From Cristatella mucedo (lineage: Eukaryota > Bryozoa > Phylactolaemata > Cristatellidae): DNA of 64,000 nt. Numbering within the stretch: the first letter of the stretch is position 1; each line of letters starts with the position of its first letter. Below, one piece after another: positions 1 to 36,769 of this stretch. Below the pieces are notes generated by a model that was given only the letters and a program-made list of their open reading frames with translations, was not told where the DNA came from and did no database searches. The translations under genes and the position numbers were made by a program. The stretch spans positions 7,806,001 to 7,870,000 of the forward strand of contig WPIO01000002.1 in NCBI GenBank assembly GCA_009760855.2, given 5' to 3'.

Positions 1-23733
<23,733 letters not shown>

Positions 23734-24194
23734 GTATGCAGCCGCAATAAGCTTGGCAGAGTCAACCGTATATGCGCGTGTGCAGACACTCGTAGAGCAG
23801 GCACACACCCAACGATGGCAGACCTCCGGCAGGCTTTTCGAGCAGTAAGATAAATAAGATAAGATAAAAAGTAAAATATAGACATACGGCTGACCAAATT
23901 ATCGCCGATATGTACCTAAGCTGCACTTCAGCTGAGCCTCAGCATGAAGCCACGTCTTTGCCATTAAGGATGCCGCAGCCGTGCCACTTGTACAGTCTTG
24001 ACAGGGCAGCCGGTCTACTGCCGAGTATGCACTCTTTTGACAGTTTGCTTTCTTGTTTAACAAGGGTAGAAGCAGCCGCTCGTTCAGAAAAGCTGGCTGG
24101 GTTTGGCTTTCAGTTGAGATACCGGCAGAGAGGCACTGTAAATTTGTTATCTCGAAATCCGGATCGACCGGATTTCCCTGCAAGTGGGCAGCGA

Positions 24195-24262
24195 TATTGC
24201 AGCAACCGTAGGGTTTAAAGGTCAGGTCCTCTACCGACTGAGCTACAGAGGCTGTACTTCCT
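24195..24262 (-). mobile_element. tRNA-like SINE head, second type
   Basis: The minus strand reads GCCTCTGTAGCTCAGTCGGT followed by AGAGGACCTGACCTTTAAACCC, very like the 5' half of a tRNA of the Lys type (A-box TAGCTCAGTCGGTAGAG). A good B-box and a 3' acceptor stem are not seen, so it is not a tRNA gene. The body of the element probably continues to lower coordinates, towards 23.9 kb. Confidence 0.6.
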
Positions 24263-25529
24263 TCGGCACTCGCCACAGGGCTTTACGGCCTCGGCTTTAA
24301 ATTTCCATTGACATAATCAAGCAGAATCCGACTGCACAGCATGATTTAATTTGCATGTTTATAATTGCTAATTGGGTGTCAAGCTCCAACCATTGACCTG
24401 CTGTGGTCGACGGCCAGAGAGATCTGCAACGGTTCAGGCAAGTAAAGGAAACTCTCCTCGAGTGGTCCACTGCCGTGTACTTGGCTTGAGTGGCTGATCG
24501 CGTGTACTGTGGCGTTTGTGTATTGCTGCACATATCCGTACCGTCGATGCCGCACTGCTGTGTAGGTCTGGTTTATGTCCTGTTTTCGCATCTCTGCTGT
24601 GTTAAATGCACGCTCTCGTCTTGCACACAAGATTTGTCTCCAAGGAGCAGCACTTTAGCCTTGCCCGTGGCCTGCCGAAGCAGCAGCTATCTGCTCCTGC
24701 TAGCGCTTGCAATGGTGGGCGAGTTGCCATGCCTACCTCTAAGACAAAAGTCTAACCGTGATGCGCAGTGTCCAGCCTATTGATAGTCCACGTGTATGGA
24801 CTTCCATCAGCCCAAAAGTAACAAGGACGTGCCACATCGAAGGCGAACGGAGGTAGGCGTAGAGGTGCATGCTTAGTTTGTGATTGCAGCACGTCCAGCC
24901 GAGCATAACTGCTTTACTCGCTAACTAAGCATGCGGCCGCAACAAATTCATTAACATGAACACAATATACACAGTGTGCAAACGTACTCAAAAGCATACG
25001 CAGTGGCACATATCACTATATCATACCGGTATAGATAATGCTAGTCCCACAGCTCCGAGCAGCTTGGGAATTTTGATGAACTTTGGTCTTCAGTGTTTTA
25101 TTGGCTCCTGACTGATAAAGAACTACAAGAACAAAAGATTTGCTTGACTGATAGCATTATTGATAGCAGACAGTGTAGTATACCACCTTGGTTTGCATAG
25201 CAGGTATTAAAACATGCAAAATGAGCTTCTGAAGCAATTGCCTGGTGCTGTTAAGTCGCTATTTTCAAAGGGTATTGTGTTGCAGCACTGCCAAAAACAA
25301 TGTGCATTAAGATACGTGCAAAATATTCCTCATCTGAAAACAACGTCTCTGACACTTTTATTAATAGGCAAACTGGGATGGAAAAATGCATCACCTGCTA
25401 AAAATATTGTTCCGTAAAACTTTTGCCTTTGATTTCGAAAATTCAGAAATTCGGGGTTTTGCCTTGGTTCCTTGGATGTGTGGATTTGCTGGATAAACTG
25501 AGCCGAGCTGGTTTGGTCCAGAAGTTAAG

Positions 25530-25590
25530 GTGCATAAATAGAGATTAAGCTCTCTTGGGACGCTATACAAATGAATTATATTTTTTAAAC
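25530..25590 (+). repeat. LINE/SINE tail relic
   Basis: TAGAGATTAAGCTCTCTTGG, then GACGCTATACAAATGAATTA; matches the conserved tail without an obvious body. Confidence 0.6.
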
Positions 25591-26769
25591 TTTGCTGCAT
25601 ATGACCATGATTGCAGAAAATAAAGGTCCTGGACATTTGATAACATGTTCAGCAAACTGTATCCCACCAAAATCAGAAATAGTCTAGAATCATGTGGCAT
25701 AAACAGAGTTTAATTCGCATTTCAAATTTCACCTTGATACGTTAAGTACTAGCCGAATGTATGGAATGTACAAAGCATCAAGCTACACTGAAAATGAAGA
25801 GCTCCAAAAAAGTCTCAAACATGCACCTCACAAAGCTTCACGCATGGACTCCGATCTACCAAGGTTTAATAAGTTCAGATACAATCGAACAGAATGCAGA
25901 GATTAGTAAAAAAAATATTTGTAGATATATTGCTTCCGTTTTACATCCGGGCTAGACATAGTTTGCATAACTATTTTTTCTTGTATGTGGAAGTCGTCAG
26001 AACTTCCTAACTCAATTCTAACATATTAGCCTTTTAAAAGGTACACTAAATAATATTCGATAGTCGGACCAATTTTATAGATATTTTCAGACATACCCTG
26101 TTAACGCAGAAGAGTGTTCCTCGAATACTGACTAAGCAAGTGATAGGCTGCGGATCTGAGGAAGAGCTAGCAAATCTAAAGAAATAGTGGGAAAATATTT
26201 ACAAAAAACCGGTCGACCGCTTACCCACCTCGATCGAGAAGCCAAATTCCATTTCTATCAGAGCCCCTGTATCTTGGCGTCGATTCATCTGATGATTGAA
26301 TTCTTTCCGTTCGATTTATGCAGTACCTCAACCGGACGGCCCAGAGTGCTTAAGGCCTGTACAATACTAGAGGCAAGACTGCAACCCGTAAGGCAACAAT
26401 GCTGCAAGATGTCACATACTTGTTGCATAATAACTGTTAACCCACGGAAATTGCTCTCGTTGATTGGTTGCTACACAGAACTAGCCTAAGGTGAAAGTCC
26501 TAGCTAGGTTGTAATGCCCTAGCTTGTCGCTACACTACCTTAAGAAAATCAGATGACTAACCAAATTTAACTTTTTATTTTTAGAAGCCACCTCATTCTT
26601 TGCTTACGCTCGGCGATTACTCAAAACTTTGCTAACTCGCGATCAGCTAAAAGCGTCTGCGCAGGCAAAGTATCACGTAGACGGAAATAATGTAATGAAA
26701 TGTAATTTATCTCCATCTGTAATTCCACAAAGACTATGTGTGTGTAATGCAGGAGTTTTGTATAGCACA

Positions 26770-27125
26770 GGCAAAGCCCAAGCGACTTTCGGTACGCATT
26801 CGGTAGCCAACAGACTTCATCTCACGCAGCAAAGAGAAAGTGAGAAGCGTAGCAGGGTCAGGAGAGCATTTGAGGTAGTGAGTAGCATGTAGTAGCAGCT
26901 CGGAATGGCGGAAAAAGGATGTGCCCTTGTCAGCATCAGTATAGTAGATGCCGTTGCATAAGAATTGTGGATGTGAGTTCTACAGTCTAGGGCCCACGGA
27001 GCAAAAACTTCCGTCGTCAACGGTCTTTAAGGTGAAGAACAGAATAGTTATCTTATCGTCCATAGAGGACCTGGGGGCACGAGGAGGCTGAAACTGGTGC
27101 AGCAGTTTAGCCTCGATATGAAATA
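26770..27125 (-). mobile_element. Degenerate LINE RT C-terminus (same family as 10240-10835)
   Basis: Nucleotide match to 10258-10595 across about 340 bases with scattered substitutions and small indels, for example GGTCTTTAAGGTGA and GAGGCTGAAACTGGTG in both. The minus-strand reading gives diverged CR1-like C-terminal residues. Confidence 0.75.
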
Positions 27126-27182
27126 ACAGCAGCAGCAGCCTGGGCTGCTCGGTGAGTTGATCTGGTAATGCTCTACATGCAG

Positions 27183-27297
27183 CATTTGTAAAGTGCCTAG
27201 AAAGAGAGAGAAAGAGGTTTTCTGAGGGAGCTGTACAAATGTATTGCTGTATTATTATTTCTCATAATACAAATATATTATTACTATTATTATTTCT
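27183..27297 (+). repeat. LINE/SINE tail relic with ATT repeats
   Basis: GTAAAGTGCCTAGAAAGAGA, then TTTTCTGAGGGAGCTGTACAAATG and ATTATT units. Confidence 0.75.
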
Positions 27298-27522
27298 CAT
27301 TCGTTTGCTCAAAGTCTGCTCATCATTGACATGCCATTCTGTTTTAGAGCAAGGAAGGAAACCTGGACAATCGATAAAAAAGCAAACTATTACTCTGGAA
27401 ATCGTAAGGCTAAAGTAAGTGCGGCCCAAACGCTGGTTTTAGAAAACCTGCAGCGTTTGCTTTCCCCACTACTTTCTTATCTTCTCCTATCCTCTTTGCC
27501 CCTTCCTCCTTCCTGTTTCCTC

Positions 27523-27790
<268 letters not shown>

Positions 27791-29115
27791 CCTCTTCTGC
27801 CCACTCCCCCTGGTTGTTTACTCCGACCTCTATTCAGACCAGGCTTCTCTCTTATTTGCCTATTCTCTCCGGTCTCCCAGTCTCACTATCCTCCATCACA
27901 AGAGCGAACCTCATTCTAATAATCCCGAATACAGCGACCGAAGGGTTTTTGCCTTTGGATTGAGAACCGCCGATCGCATTCTGTGGTTGACCAATCACAT
28001 TTCTTCGAATCACGAAGGAGGTAGGAAAGGAGCTCCGTGCATTCCTAGCTCACTTATAGCACTCCCTTGGGGGCGAACACGTCGCCTGCCTGGCTGCAAG
28101 AAGGCGATAGACTTCCGTTTTGACTCTATAGATGCAGAGGCCCGGCTATTGGTGACCGCCTTTTACTCTCTTGCCTGTGAAGAAGCAGCAGTATTTAGAG
28201 TATCAGCTTTTCCTCGAATCTCCCACGAGCAGCTAATTCTTTCCAGCCTGTTTTGGGGGACAAGAGCAATAAAAGCTGCTTGATGCTCCTAAAAAAGTGT
28301 TCGCATGGGGCGATAGAGAGCATTCGGAACTAGCCTCAAGTGTGGTCGGCCACTAAAGGCACTCTGCGTCAGTCACCAGCAGCACCGACCAGTAATGAAT
28401 CAGCTCAAGGAAAACGACAGGCCGCTGTACTCGTCCTGAAGTGAAGCTTTTTTGTTATTCGTCATTATGTATTTTTGCCTTTTCCTAGGAATAACTCGAA
28501 TATGGATAGGCCTCACGGCTCTTGTCGGGCTTCCCATGACCAAAACGGCACTAGTCTCTCGATTTGAGGTCAAGCATCTGAACAATTGATCCCCTGAATC
28601 AATGGACGAATCGTGTCGAAATGGCAGTGGTCAGATAATCTGTGCCAACGATCTTACGCCTCTTACTTAGAATTCTCAGTTTGTCCTTCTCAGTTTCGCT
28701 TTGAAGTGCAACACCTTGCTCGATGCGATATGCTGGCTTTGAATTCTTCCATACCTACCCATGGGAGCAAAAGATTTTTCTGCCCGCACAGCCAATGAAG
28801 TACGAACTGTGTGTTGGACTGCTCCAGCAACCTTGTAGCCTCCATTACTCTGCCCGACAGACACGGAAGCTCGGTTAGATCGTTTCGGCCTCGGTTTCGG
28901 CCACGCGAAGCTCCGACGGCGGCTGCCTGTAAACGCATATTAACATGGACAATGCCCAAGCGGCAGTTCGGATTCGAAGTCGCTGGATGCCACCACCTGT
29001 CGATTTCACCGACAAATTATGCCGCCTTTGTAACCAGGCTGCTCTCGTGGAGACCATCCTTTCAAGCCCATCCTTTTCTCGTGCGCACACAGATATAGGC
29101 AGGCAGGCGTGCACA

Positions 29116-29116
<1 letters not shown>

Positions 29117-29187
<71 letters not shown>
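29117..29187. repeat. (CA)n microsatellite
   Basis: About 34 CA units ending in ATATAT. Confidence 0.95.
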
Positions 29188-29191
<4 letters not shown>

Positions 29192-30974
29192 CAGTGCATA
29201 CGAAGCTGGAGTAGCACATCATTTTATGAAGTTTATCCGGCGGTTGATCCGATGCGGCAGCACTTGTAGGCAGCAAGAAATCTTTTTTTAGGCAACAGAT
29301 CCTTTTTATTTCTATGGGCACAAAAATCCGAAGCCAGACCAGCAATCAAGACGCGCAGCAAGTGCTCAGCCCAGATGACCACTCCTAGAACTACCCGAAG
29401 ACTCTCGGCAAGCGTATAGCACATTGGCTCAGGAAGGCGGCTAGCCGGCTGCTTGCTGTCAGTTGGACTCTCGGTCCATTTGAACCCCTGACGAAATGGC
29501 AAAAACGGACAGCCTTTGACTCAAGCGACCACACGTGCGTTGCCAGTTAGATTTTTCAATACCATCTTGTTGGTGGTGTCTCTGTCGGAGAGCGAAGGAG
29601 CCACCTTCCTTATTTAACCTTGCAGGCGCAAGGGACGAACTCAAATGGTGTGAGGCTTAAAGCACCTTAGCATTTGTTTTTACACTACGGGCAGCGTCTA
29701 CTCTGCTAAATCTAGTAGCCTGCTTTTTCGCGTCGTGACGGCACCCACTCAGCAGCGATGCAAAGAAGGGAGCGGCGAATGCAGCGAGTTAGCCTCATCA
29801 TTTACTGTATCTGCATTGAGCAATGGCGTTTTCAACAGCTGCTGCCAGGTACTGCAATGAGGACGACGCGATGTTTTTTCTCGCGATTAGTATAGAAATC
29901 GCAGTCTTACTATACTTGCAGCCCCAGGTGCCAATGCCCTAATTTCATCCGGCAAAACGCTGACTTAGTGAATGGAGTTTCGTTTAGTGGCATTGTTTGG
30001 TATTGCTTTGTAACACGTAATAGAGAGTGACTCCCGTGTTGACTACCCTGACATCTGAGAGCAGCACGAGTAGTTATTTAGCCAGTATTTCCTAGTAGAG
30101 GGAGAAGACCAGCAAGAGTTTCATGTGGCAGGTAAATCCTGTAATTAATGCAAGGCTGTGGCGAAATATCGCTAGTGACAGTCAAGGGCATAGGTATAGC
30201 TTCAGGAGGCGTCTCAGGTTGCTGGCCCCTGGTCTCTGAGGGAGAGGGGGAAATGCCTCCCTGCTCAGTCCCTGGCTCCAGCCCAATGTGTTTAGTTACA
30301 TTTAGGCAAAAGTTATGCAACCGAAGTTCTTAATGTTGACTCATGTTTCGAAACCCCTGGCGGCTGCCATGTACAATTTCCTGCAGTCATTTCAGACAGG
30401 TCGAATGGCTGATATATAGAAATGTCCTGCAGCTGCATAATGTCAACCAAATTGGTGGAGAGTAGTACATCGATTAACAAACAAGTGGTCTTCATTTTGG
30501 GCATGGGACACACAAAATACCCTGCATAAGTCATATCGGCAGAGCTGGCTCACCATATTAAAAGAAACATTTTTATCTGCTCCCGAAGGGATCTCCGACT
30601 GTAAATTTCCATATGCAATCTAACCGGTTTGATTGGCCCTACATAAAACAGTGACGATAAATGTCTCGCATGGGCAGGTGGCCTACAGGTGTTCAAGGTG
30701 AGTGTTAGGGAGTACATTTAGGTCCTGGGACTGGTCGAAAATGGCTCCTGTGAGCAGCTGGAACCTACAGGTTTACTATTGGACACCTTCATTTTGAAAA
30801 TCCGAGCAGATTGGTCTAGTCTAAAGCAACGATACAAATCTGCTTGCCTGCCGTGGACTGACCTACCAGATGGCTGAACCCAATCGGAAGTAAGCAGGCT
30901 GAAGCTTCACATTGTCGAGTCTATGGCTAGCTTTAGAATAAACTACACCGTGATCATAAGGTATTTGCTACCTT

Positions 30975-31042
30975 TACAGCATATATAAACTGCCTAGGAA
31001 GATTCGTTGGGGCTCTATACAAGCGTATTAGTATTGCTACTA
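30975..31042 (+). repeat. LINE/SINE tail relic
   Basis: TAAACTGCCTAGGAAGATTC, then GGGGCTCTATACAAGCGTATT; diverged tail. Confidence 0.6.
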
Positions 31043-31572
31043 CTTGCCCAAAATAACTGTTAACTGTATAAGAGAGCTAGCAAGAGCACCCTTTGCAATA
31101 ACGAGATAAGCAACGTACGCTCTCTCTTGATGCTGCAAAAGCCAAGACCAAAGTGGCAAAGCTTTTGTCAACACAAATGTGACCACCTGCTTGAAGCAGA
31201 TTGTAAGCACTTGGCAAACACCCAACAACCCGAAAGCATATTACCGACGCGATCATCTGTACAGACCTAGTCTGATCATTCCATTAATCCTTGACTCGGA
31301 GATGCCGTGCAAGATCTGCCGCGATAATACCAGCGCTTAGGCCACCGACAGTTTATAATTACTAGACGAACGATCGCTTTGACCCGCGGAATGCAGTGTC
31401 CCAGCTCCATAGTACAAAAAGCCAAACAAAGCGTCTAAATAAATGACGGCAGTTGCTCGGCCTAAAACTGTATATCAACGTAAAAAAATACCCCTAGGCA
31501 ACGCCTGCCGTCCATTACGACCCCACCCGTCCTCCCCACCCACCCACAAGATCCCTGACTGTCAAAAAATTG

Positions 31573-32432
31573 TCACATTCTGAACTCGGCATCAATGGAG
31601 CCTGCAACTCCGATCCCCACTGGCTGCAAAGGCTGTACCATCTGATGCCTCGCTGATGATGCGCTGCCACGCGGAGCGCTTCGCTCCGAAGCAGCTGCCG
31701 TCGAGTGAATCGTGGACACCGAGGGAGAACGTGTGGTGGCCAGCGGCGACAGCACCGGAGTGAACGTGGGCGACAAAGCCAGATTGCTGAAGCTTGATTC
31801 GTGGCTGATGGGCGAGCGCGGCAGGCTGGTCATGGACGTCAGCTGGCTAGTCCGAGCCGACGCCTGGTTGGACTCAAGCCTGCCCAGCCCTGTGGCCAGC
31901 GGCGGACCTGTCTTCGGTGGGATGTTGGTGATAATCGGCGGTGGCTCCATCTTGGACGACGTCGGCAGGCGGCTCGTGATGTTCTGCACGGGCACTGTCT
32001 TAACAGGCTGCCGCTTGGGTTGCAGATTCTCGTCCTTAAGGCGCGCTATCTCGGCGAACACGTCGGCCAGCGGCTGGTACTGCGGTCCCCAGTCCAGTAG
32101 GTAGTCCCAGTTGTATGACCCGGTCAGCTCCTCGCCTGAGTCGGTTACGCTCGACAGCGAGCCGCCGCCGCCCTGTGCGGCAGGCGGTGCATCACCAATA
32201 GATGCCCCAAAGTGCGACTGTGAGCCGCTGGCCGAAGCTGCTGCCGGCAGGTCCACGCCGCCAAGGCCGCCGCCACCCTGAGGGGCGATCTTCTGATAAA
32301 TGTTGGCGCCCAGGTCCATCGAGTCGGCCTCGCCGCCTCCCTCGTCGCTGAAATGGTGCATCGACTCCACCGAGCGCATCCTTTCGGCCTTTTTGTCCAA
32401 TGGTATTCCACGGAGTTTGGTCGAGTCGATGC
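31573..32432 (-). CDS. dchs: dchs exon 29: cytoplasmic tail C-terminus and stop
   Basis: About 286 residues: a basic start (LDKKAERMRSVE), Gly-rich segments, the catenin-binding-like motif at 32035-32112, a Ser/Thr/Pro-rich region (SLPRSPISHESSFSNLALSP) and an end at AEFRM with TGA at 31573-31575. No PDZ-binding terminus is evident. Confidence 0.93.
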
Positions 32433-35400
32433 CTGCAACGAAGCAGCAGCGTTCGGTAGATGGCAGCGACAGCACAGCAGCGCATCGCGTAACATAACAC
32501 CACAAAGTCAGATTGCTTGTGTGCAGTTTGTGATGGCAAAACAATTGAATGTCTGTGTCTCGCCAGCATCAATTATTCTAGTCACCAGAAGAATTGCTTA
32601 AAAATGGCAGGGCCATATTGCATGGTCTACAATGCTAACAGCTTAGCATGCCAACCACAAACAGAAGCTGAACGTGAAGGTGCTGTGCTAGCATTACGAT
32701 GCACAGAACATGTCTGGCAGGCTCAGATGACGAAGAAGCAACACCAAATAAGGCTGGCTGTCAATTACAAGTTATGAGGCACGTGTACATAGGATGGCAG
32801 AGCAATGTGTGCGTACTTCTAACATAGTGAAGTAGGAGAAGCCGAGCGAGTAATAACTAAGCACTGGTTATTCAGCACATACCGAGTCGAGCCAAATACT
32901 CGTGATGATCTTTGGCTGACTGCAGTGACACGGTGTCGTCATCCTGCTGGATGCCGCTGTCAGGCATAGTCTTGTTTCGCGCAACCGTCGACTGTGCTGC
33001 AGGCGGCTGTGGATACGAGTTGATTACTCGTATTTCCTCGTCATCCTCCTCCCTCAACCCAGTCGAGCCACGCCCGCTAGAGTCTGTGTGCGTCGGTGAT
33101 GGCCTGGAGGTGCAAGAGTGATATTCAGTCTATCAATCATATTGAGTCTACTCAGTATCGAGGGCAGTGGCGTGCATAAGATGGCACGGCTAAGGCCGCT
33201 GTCGTGCTGGCGGCTTTGTTCGGCAAACATTGGGCGTGGCAAAATATGCGATGAAACAAAAACGAGACAAAAATCGCAGCATCGGCAGCAAGCCCGGGGG
33301 CATTCTCCGGTAGTCCTCAAAATCTGGAAAGAACCTCATATCATGTGGAGCCTGTGGCAAATAATTTGATTTAAGTTCCTTAACAGTGATAACATTCGTC
33401 GTCAGAACCACAGGAGGTCTGACCACTATCTAGAGTGAGGAAAAAGTTAAGGTAGGCTGATTTAAAAGCCTCATTGCATATAGGCACAAAAGTCATGGCA
33501 GCTACCAAACCCATTTGCTGAGGGCAATAACAGACTGCCTGTGGCAGGACTCAAACCGACGTCCTGGTCGTTAGGAACAAGCACCTTAGCCCTGAGCTAA
33601 GACCTAGGACATTGCACATCAACCTAGACGACGTTTGAAAGACTCACCGTGTGTTACCCGAACGCAAGTCAGCAAGTCGGTAATCAGGGTACGGCTGCGC
33701 AAAGCTGCCGATGTTGTCTGCAACCATGGATATGTCAGTGGCTGCCGACAAGGCGCCGAGTTGAGCGTGGCCACTGTTGCCGTGCTGTTTGCGGCGCCGG
33801 CCCCGCATCCATAGCACGATGATGACGACGAGCAGGACAATGGCGATGACAGCGAATCCGATAATGAGTCCCAGCGATATGCCGGTCAGGCCTGTAGCAT
33901 GGAACAAAAACGAGATGCTAGGCATGCCCACGACCATCGCCAGATCCCCCCCTTTGGAGCAGCACTGGTCATCGTGCTCACTAGCGCTAGCTAATGCTCA
34001 CCAGGCGGCATCACTACTGATTGTGTTGCTGTCACATCTGGATAGCCTTCCACCTGGATCTGAACGACGGTATTGTCGATGAGCGAATCGGGCTGCCCGG
34101 TGCTGGCAAGAATGACAAGTGCTTCGTTCTTGGGCACCATGCTGACGCTGCTGCCGTCGGATGAGCGTTTCGTCTTGGAGCTGCCTCCATCACCCGCCGA
34201 ACCGGCAGTGCCGCTACTGCCGTCCGGCTCGCTCAGCTTGTGAGCGACCACGATTTTGCCAGTGTCAGGCTCGACGCCAAAATACCAGTTGGGATCCTTG
34301 AGCTTGTACACGACACGGCCCTCCTCTCCCTGGTCCTTGTCAGTGGCCGACACCAGCCCGAGGACGGTGCCGACGTCGGCCGTGAAGCTGACCGAGAACG
34401 TATACTTGGTCTGATCAAACACGGGTCGATACTCGTCCTGGTCGAGCACCTGCACCGACACCTGGATGACTGCCTGCCGGCCACCCCTGTCTGTGGCGGT
34501 CACATTGAAGCGGTACTTCTGTACGGCCTCGTAGTCGAACACGACAGCAGTCGTGACCACACCACTGCTCGGGTCGATCTGGAAGTGGTCGTTGGCTCCG
34601 ACGAGGCCGTACGCAACGAGTCCGAAGATGCCCGAGTCGAGGTCCCTGGCATAAGCGCGGAACACCTCCGAGCCCACCGGATGGTTCTCCTTGACCGTCT
34701 CTAGGTACATCAGGCGCTCGAACTGCGGGCCGTAGTCGTTCACGTCCGTGACATTTATGACGACACTCACGACAGCTGACTGACGCGGCAGGCCGTTGTC
34801 CATGGCTCGGACTGCCATTCGGTGCTCGGTGCGGCGCTCGTAGTCCAGCTCCTTGCCCGGGTTCAGCGAGATCTCGCCGGTGGTTGCATTCATGCTGAAC
34901 AGGTTGTCGTCGTTTCCCGACACGATCATGTACTCAACCATGCCGTTGCCACCGACGTCGCTGTCCGTGGCTTGCACTTGCAGTATGTGCGATCCGGCCG
35001 GCACACTTTCGGGCACAGTCACGACATACTCTGACCGGTTGAACACGGGAGGGTTGTCATTGGCATCGTCCACTATGACTAGCACCTGTGCATTAAAAGA
35101 TGCATGTGATTTATGGCACCTGCACACTGCCGTGCTCAACCAATAACACCACAGGTTGCTGGGGCCAGGCTGAGCAGCTGCTGCAATGACAAGGACTCGC
35201 GTGCGCTGCTACGGCATCTGAGCTCTGACACGGCTCCAAGTCATGCCCTGCCTTTCATCAGAGTACATAGTACTTGGATGAGGAGAAGCAAAACAACTGC
35301 ATAATGCTGCTTGCTGCCTTACTGGAGGCAGTGAGCGGCTCAGCGACAGGAGCGAAATGGCGCTGTACTAACGGTGACGGTGGAGTTCTTGGGTGGTTTC

Positions 35401-36698
35401 CCACGGTCGGCGGCCATAACGAGGAGCTTATATTGCTGGACGGCTTCGCGATCGAGAGCGCCAACCAATGACAGGTCGCCAGTGTTCATCGCCAGCTCGA
35501 ACACATCGGGATTGCCACCGACTATTGAGTAGTCAACTTTCTTGTTCTCCGGCGAGTCGTCTTTGTCTTCCGCTTGAAGGCGATAAATCACGGTCAGCCG
35601 CCTCGCATCTTCACTGACGTGAGCGCTGCAACAGATGGCAAAGCCTGCTTTTGCAACTTGCTTTCTCGCAACAGCTGGGTCGCTTGGCCGGTGGCTGCAG
35701 TCGGGTCGATGCGGTGGCGCTGCAGCGCAAGAGAGGCAGCAGGTCGCCTACTCCTTCGGCAGCCCAACAACAACAGCCCCCACCCCTTTTCTGAATGTGG
35801 CCGAATGCAGATAGGGGGCTGCCAGCATCCTCACATGTACTGGGCCAGGGAGAATTTCGGTGCGTAGTTGTTGATGTCCAGCACGGTGACGCGCACGAAC
35901 ACGACCGAACTGAGCGGCGGTTCGCCCCCGTCGGTCGCAGTAACCACGAGCTGTGCGACCGGCTCCTGGGCGCTGTAAGTGACAATGCGGCGCGTGGCGA
36001 TCCAGCCAGTGGCTGGGTCGACGGCAAAGCGCTCCACCACCCCCTCACTGCCCTGCAGGCTGTAGGCGACGGCGCCGTTGGCACCCTCGTCGGCGTCTCT
36101 TGCCACCACCTGCATGACCTGTGTGCCGATGGGCGTGTCTTCGAGAACGGACGCCTGAAAACAGAGAGCTCCGGGTGTAACAAACCGATAAGGCGATTAG
36201 GTGGGTTGAGGGCACTTTTTTCAGCAATCCTCGAGAGCCAGAAGCATGCTCATTTGAGCATTCACAACCATAAGTTTGATATGGCTAGAAGAGATGCTAA
36301 AATTCGATGACACGGTGGAAAGGAAAACAGTCGAACAGTGTTTCTGGTAAACAGGGAATTTAAGAATTCTTTAAAATTGTGGCCTAGATTAAAACTATCT
36401 CAGTTCGCAAAGTACATGCAAATTAAACTACGTGGCCTAGATTAAAACTATCTCAGTTCGCATAAGTACAAGCAAATTAAACTACCGTCTATTAATTTCA
36501 GGGAAAACGTTATAATCCATGCAAGTCACCGTGGTTTTTGCATTTCGCGTATTTGCTGAGACTTCTAAAGCAGTGTTGTAGTGCTCTACGGCTCTCTTTT
36601 TCATCTGGAAACGTAGCAAGCTGGTTTCTTGCTCTAACTACACTACCGAGTTCTTGCATATTCTCAAAATAGATTTGGTGTGTGTGCGTGTGTGTGTG

Positions 36699-36769
<71 letters not shown>

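Noticed and set aside
24195-24262. True tRNA gene on the minus strand
   Set aside because: Only the 5' half looks like a tRNA; the T-arm and acceptor 3' strand do not pair, so a SINE head is more likely.
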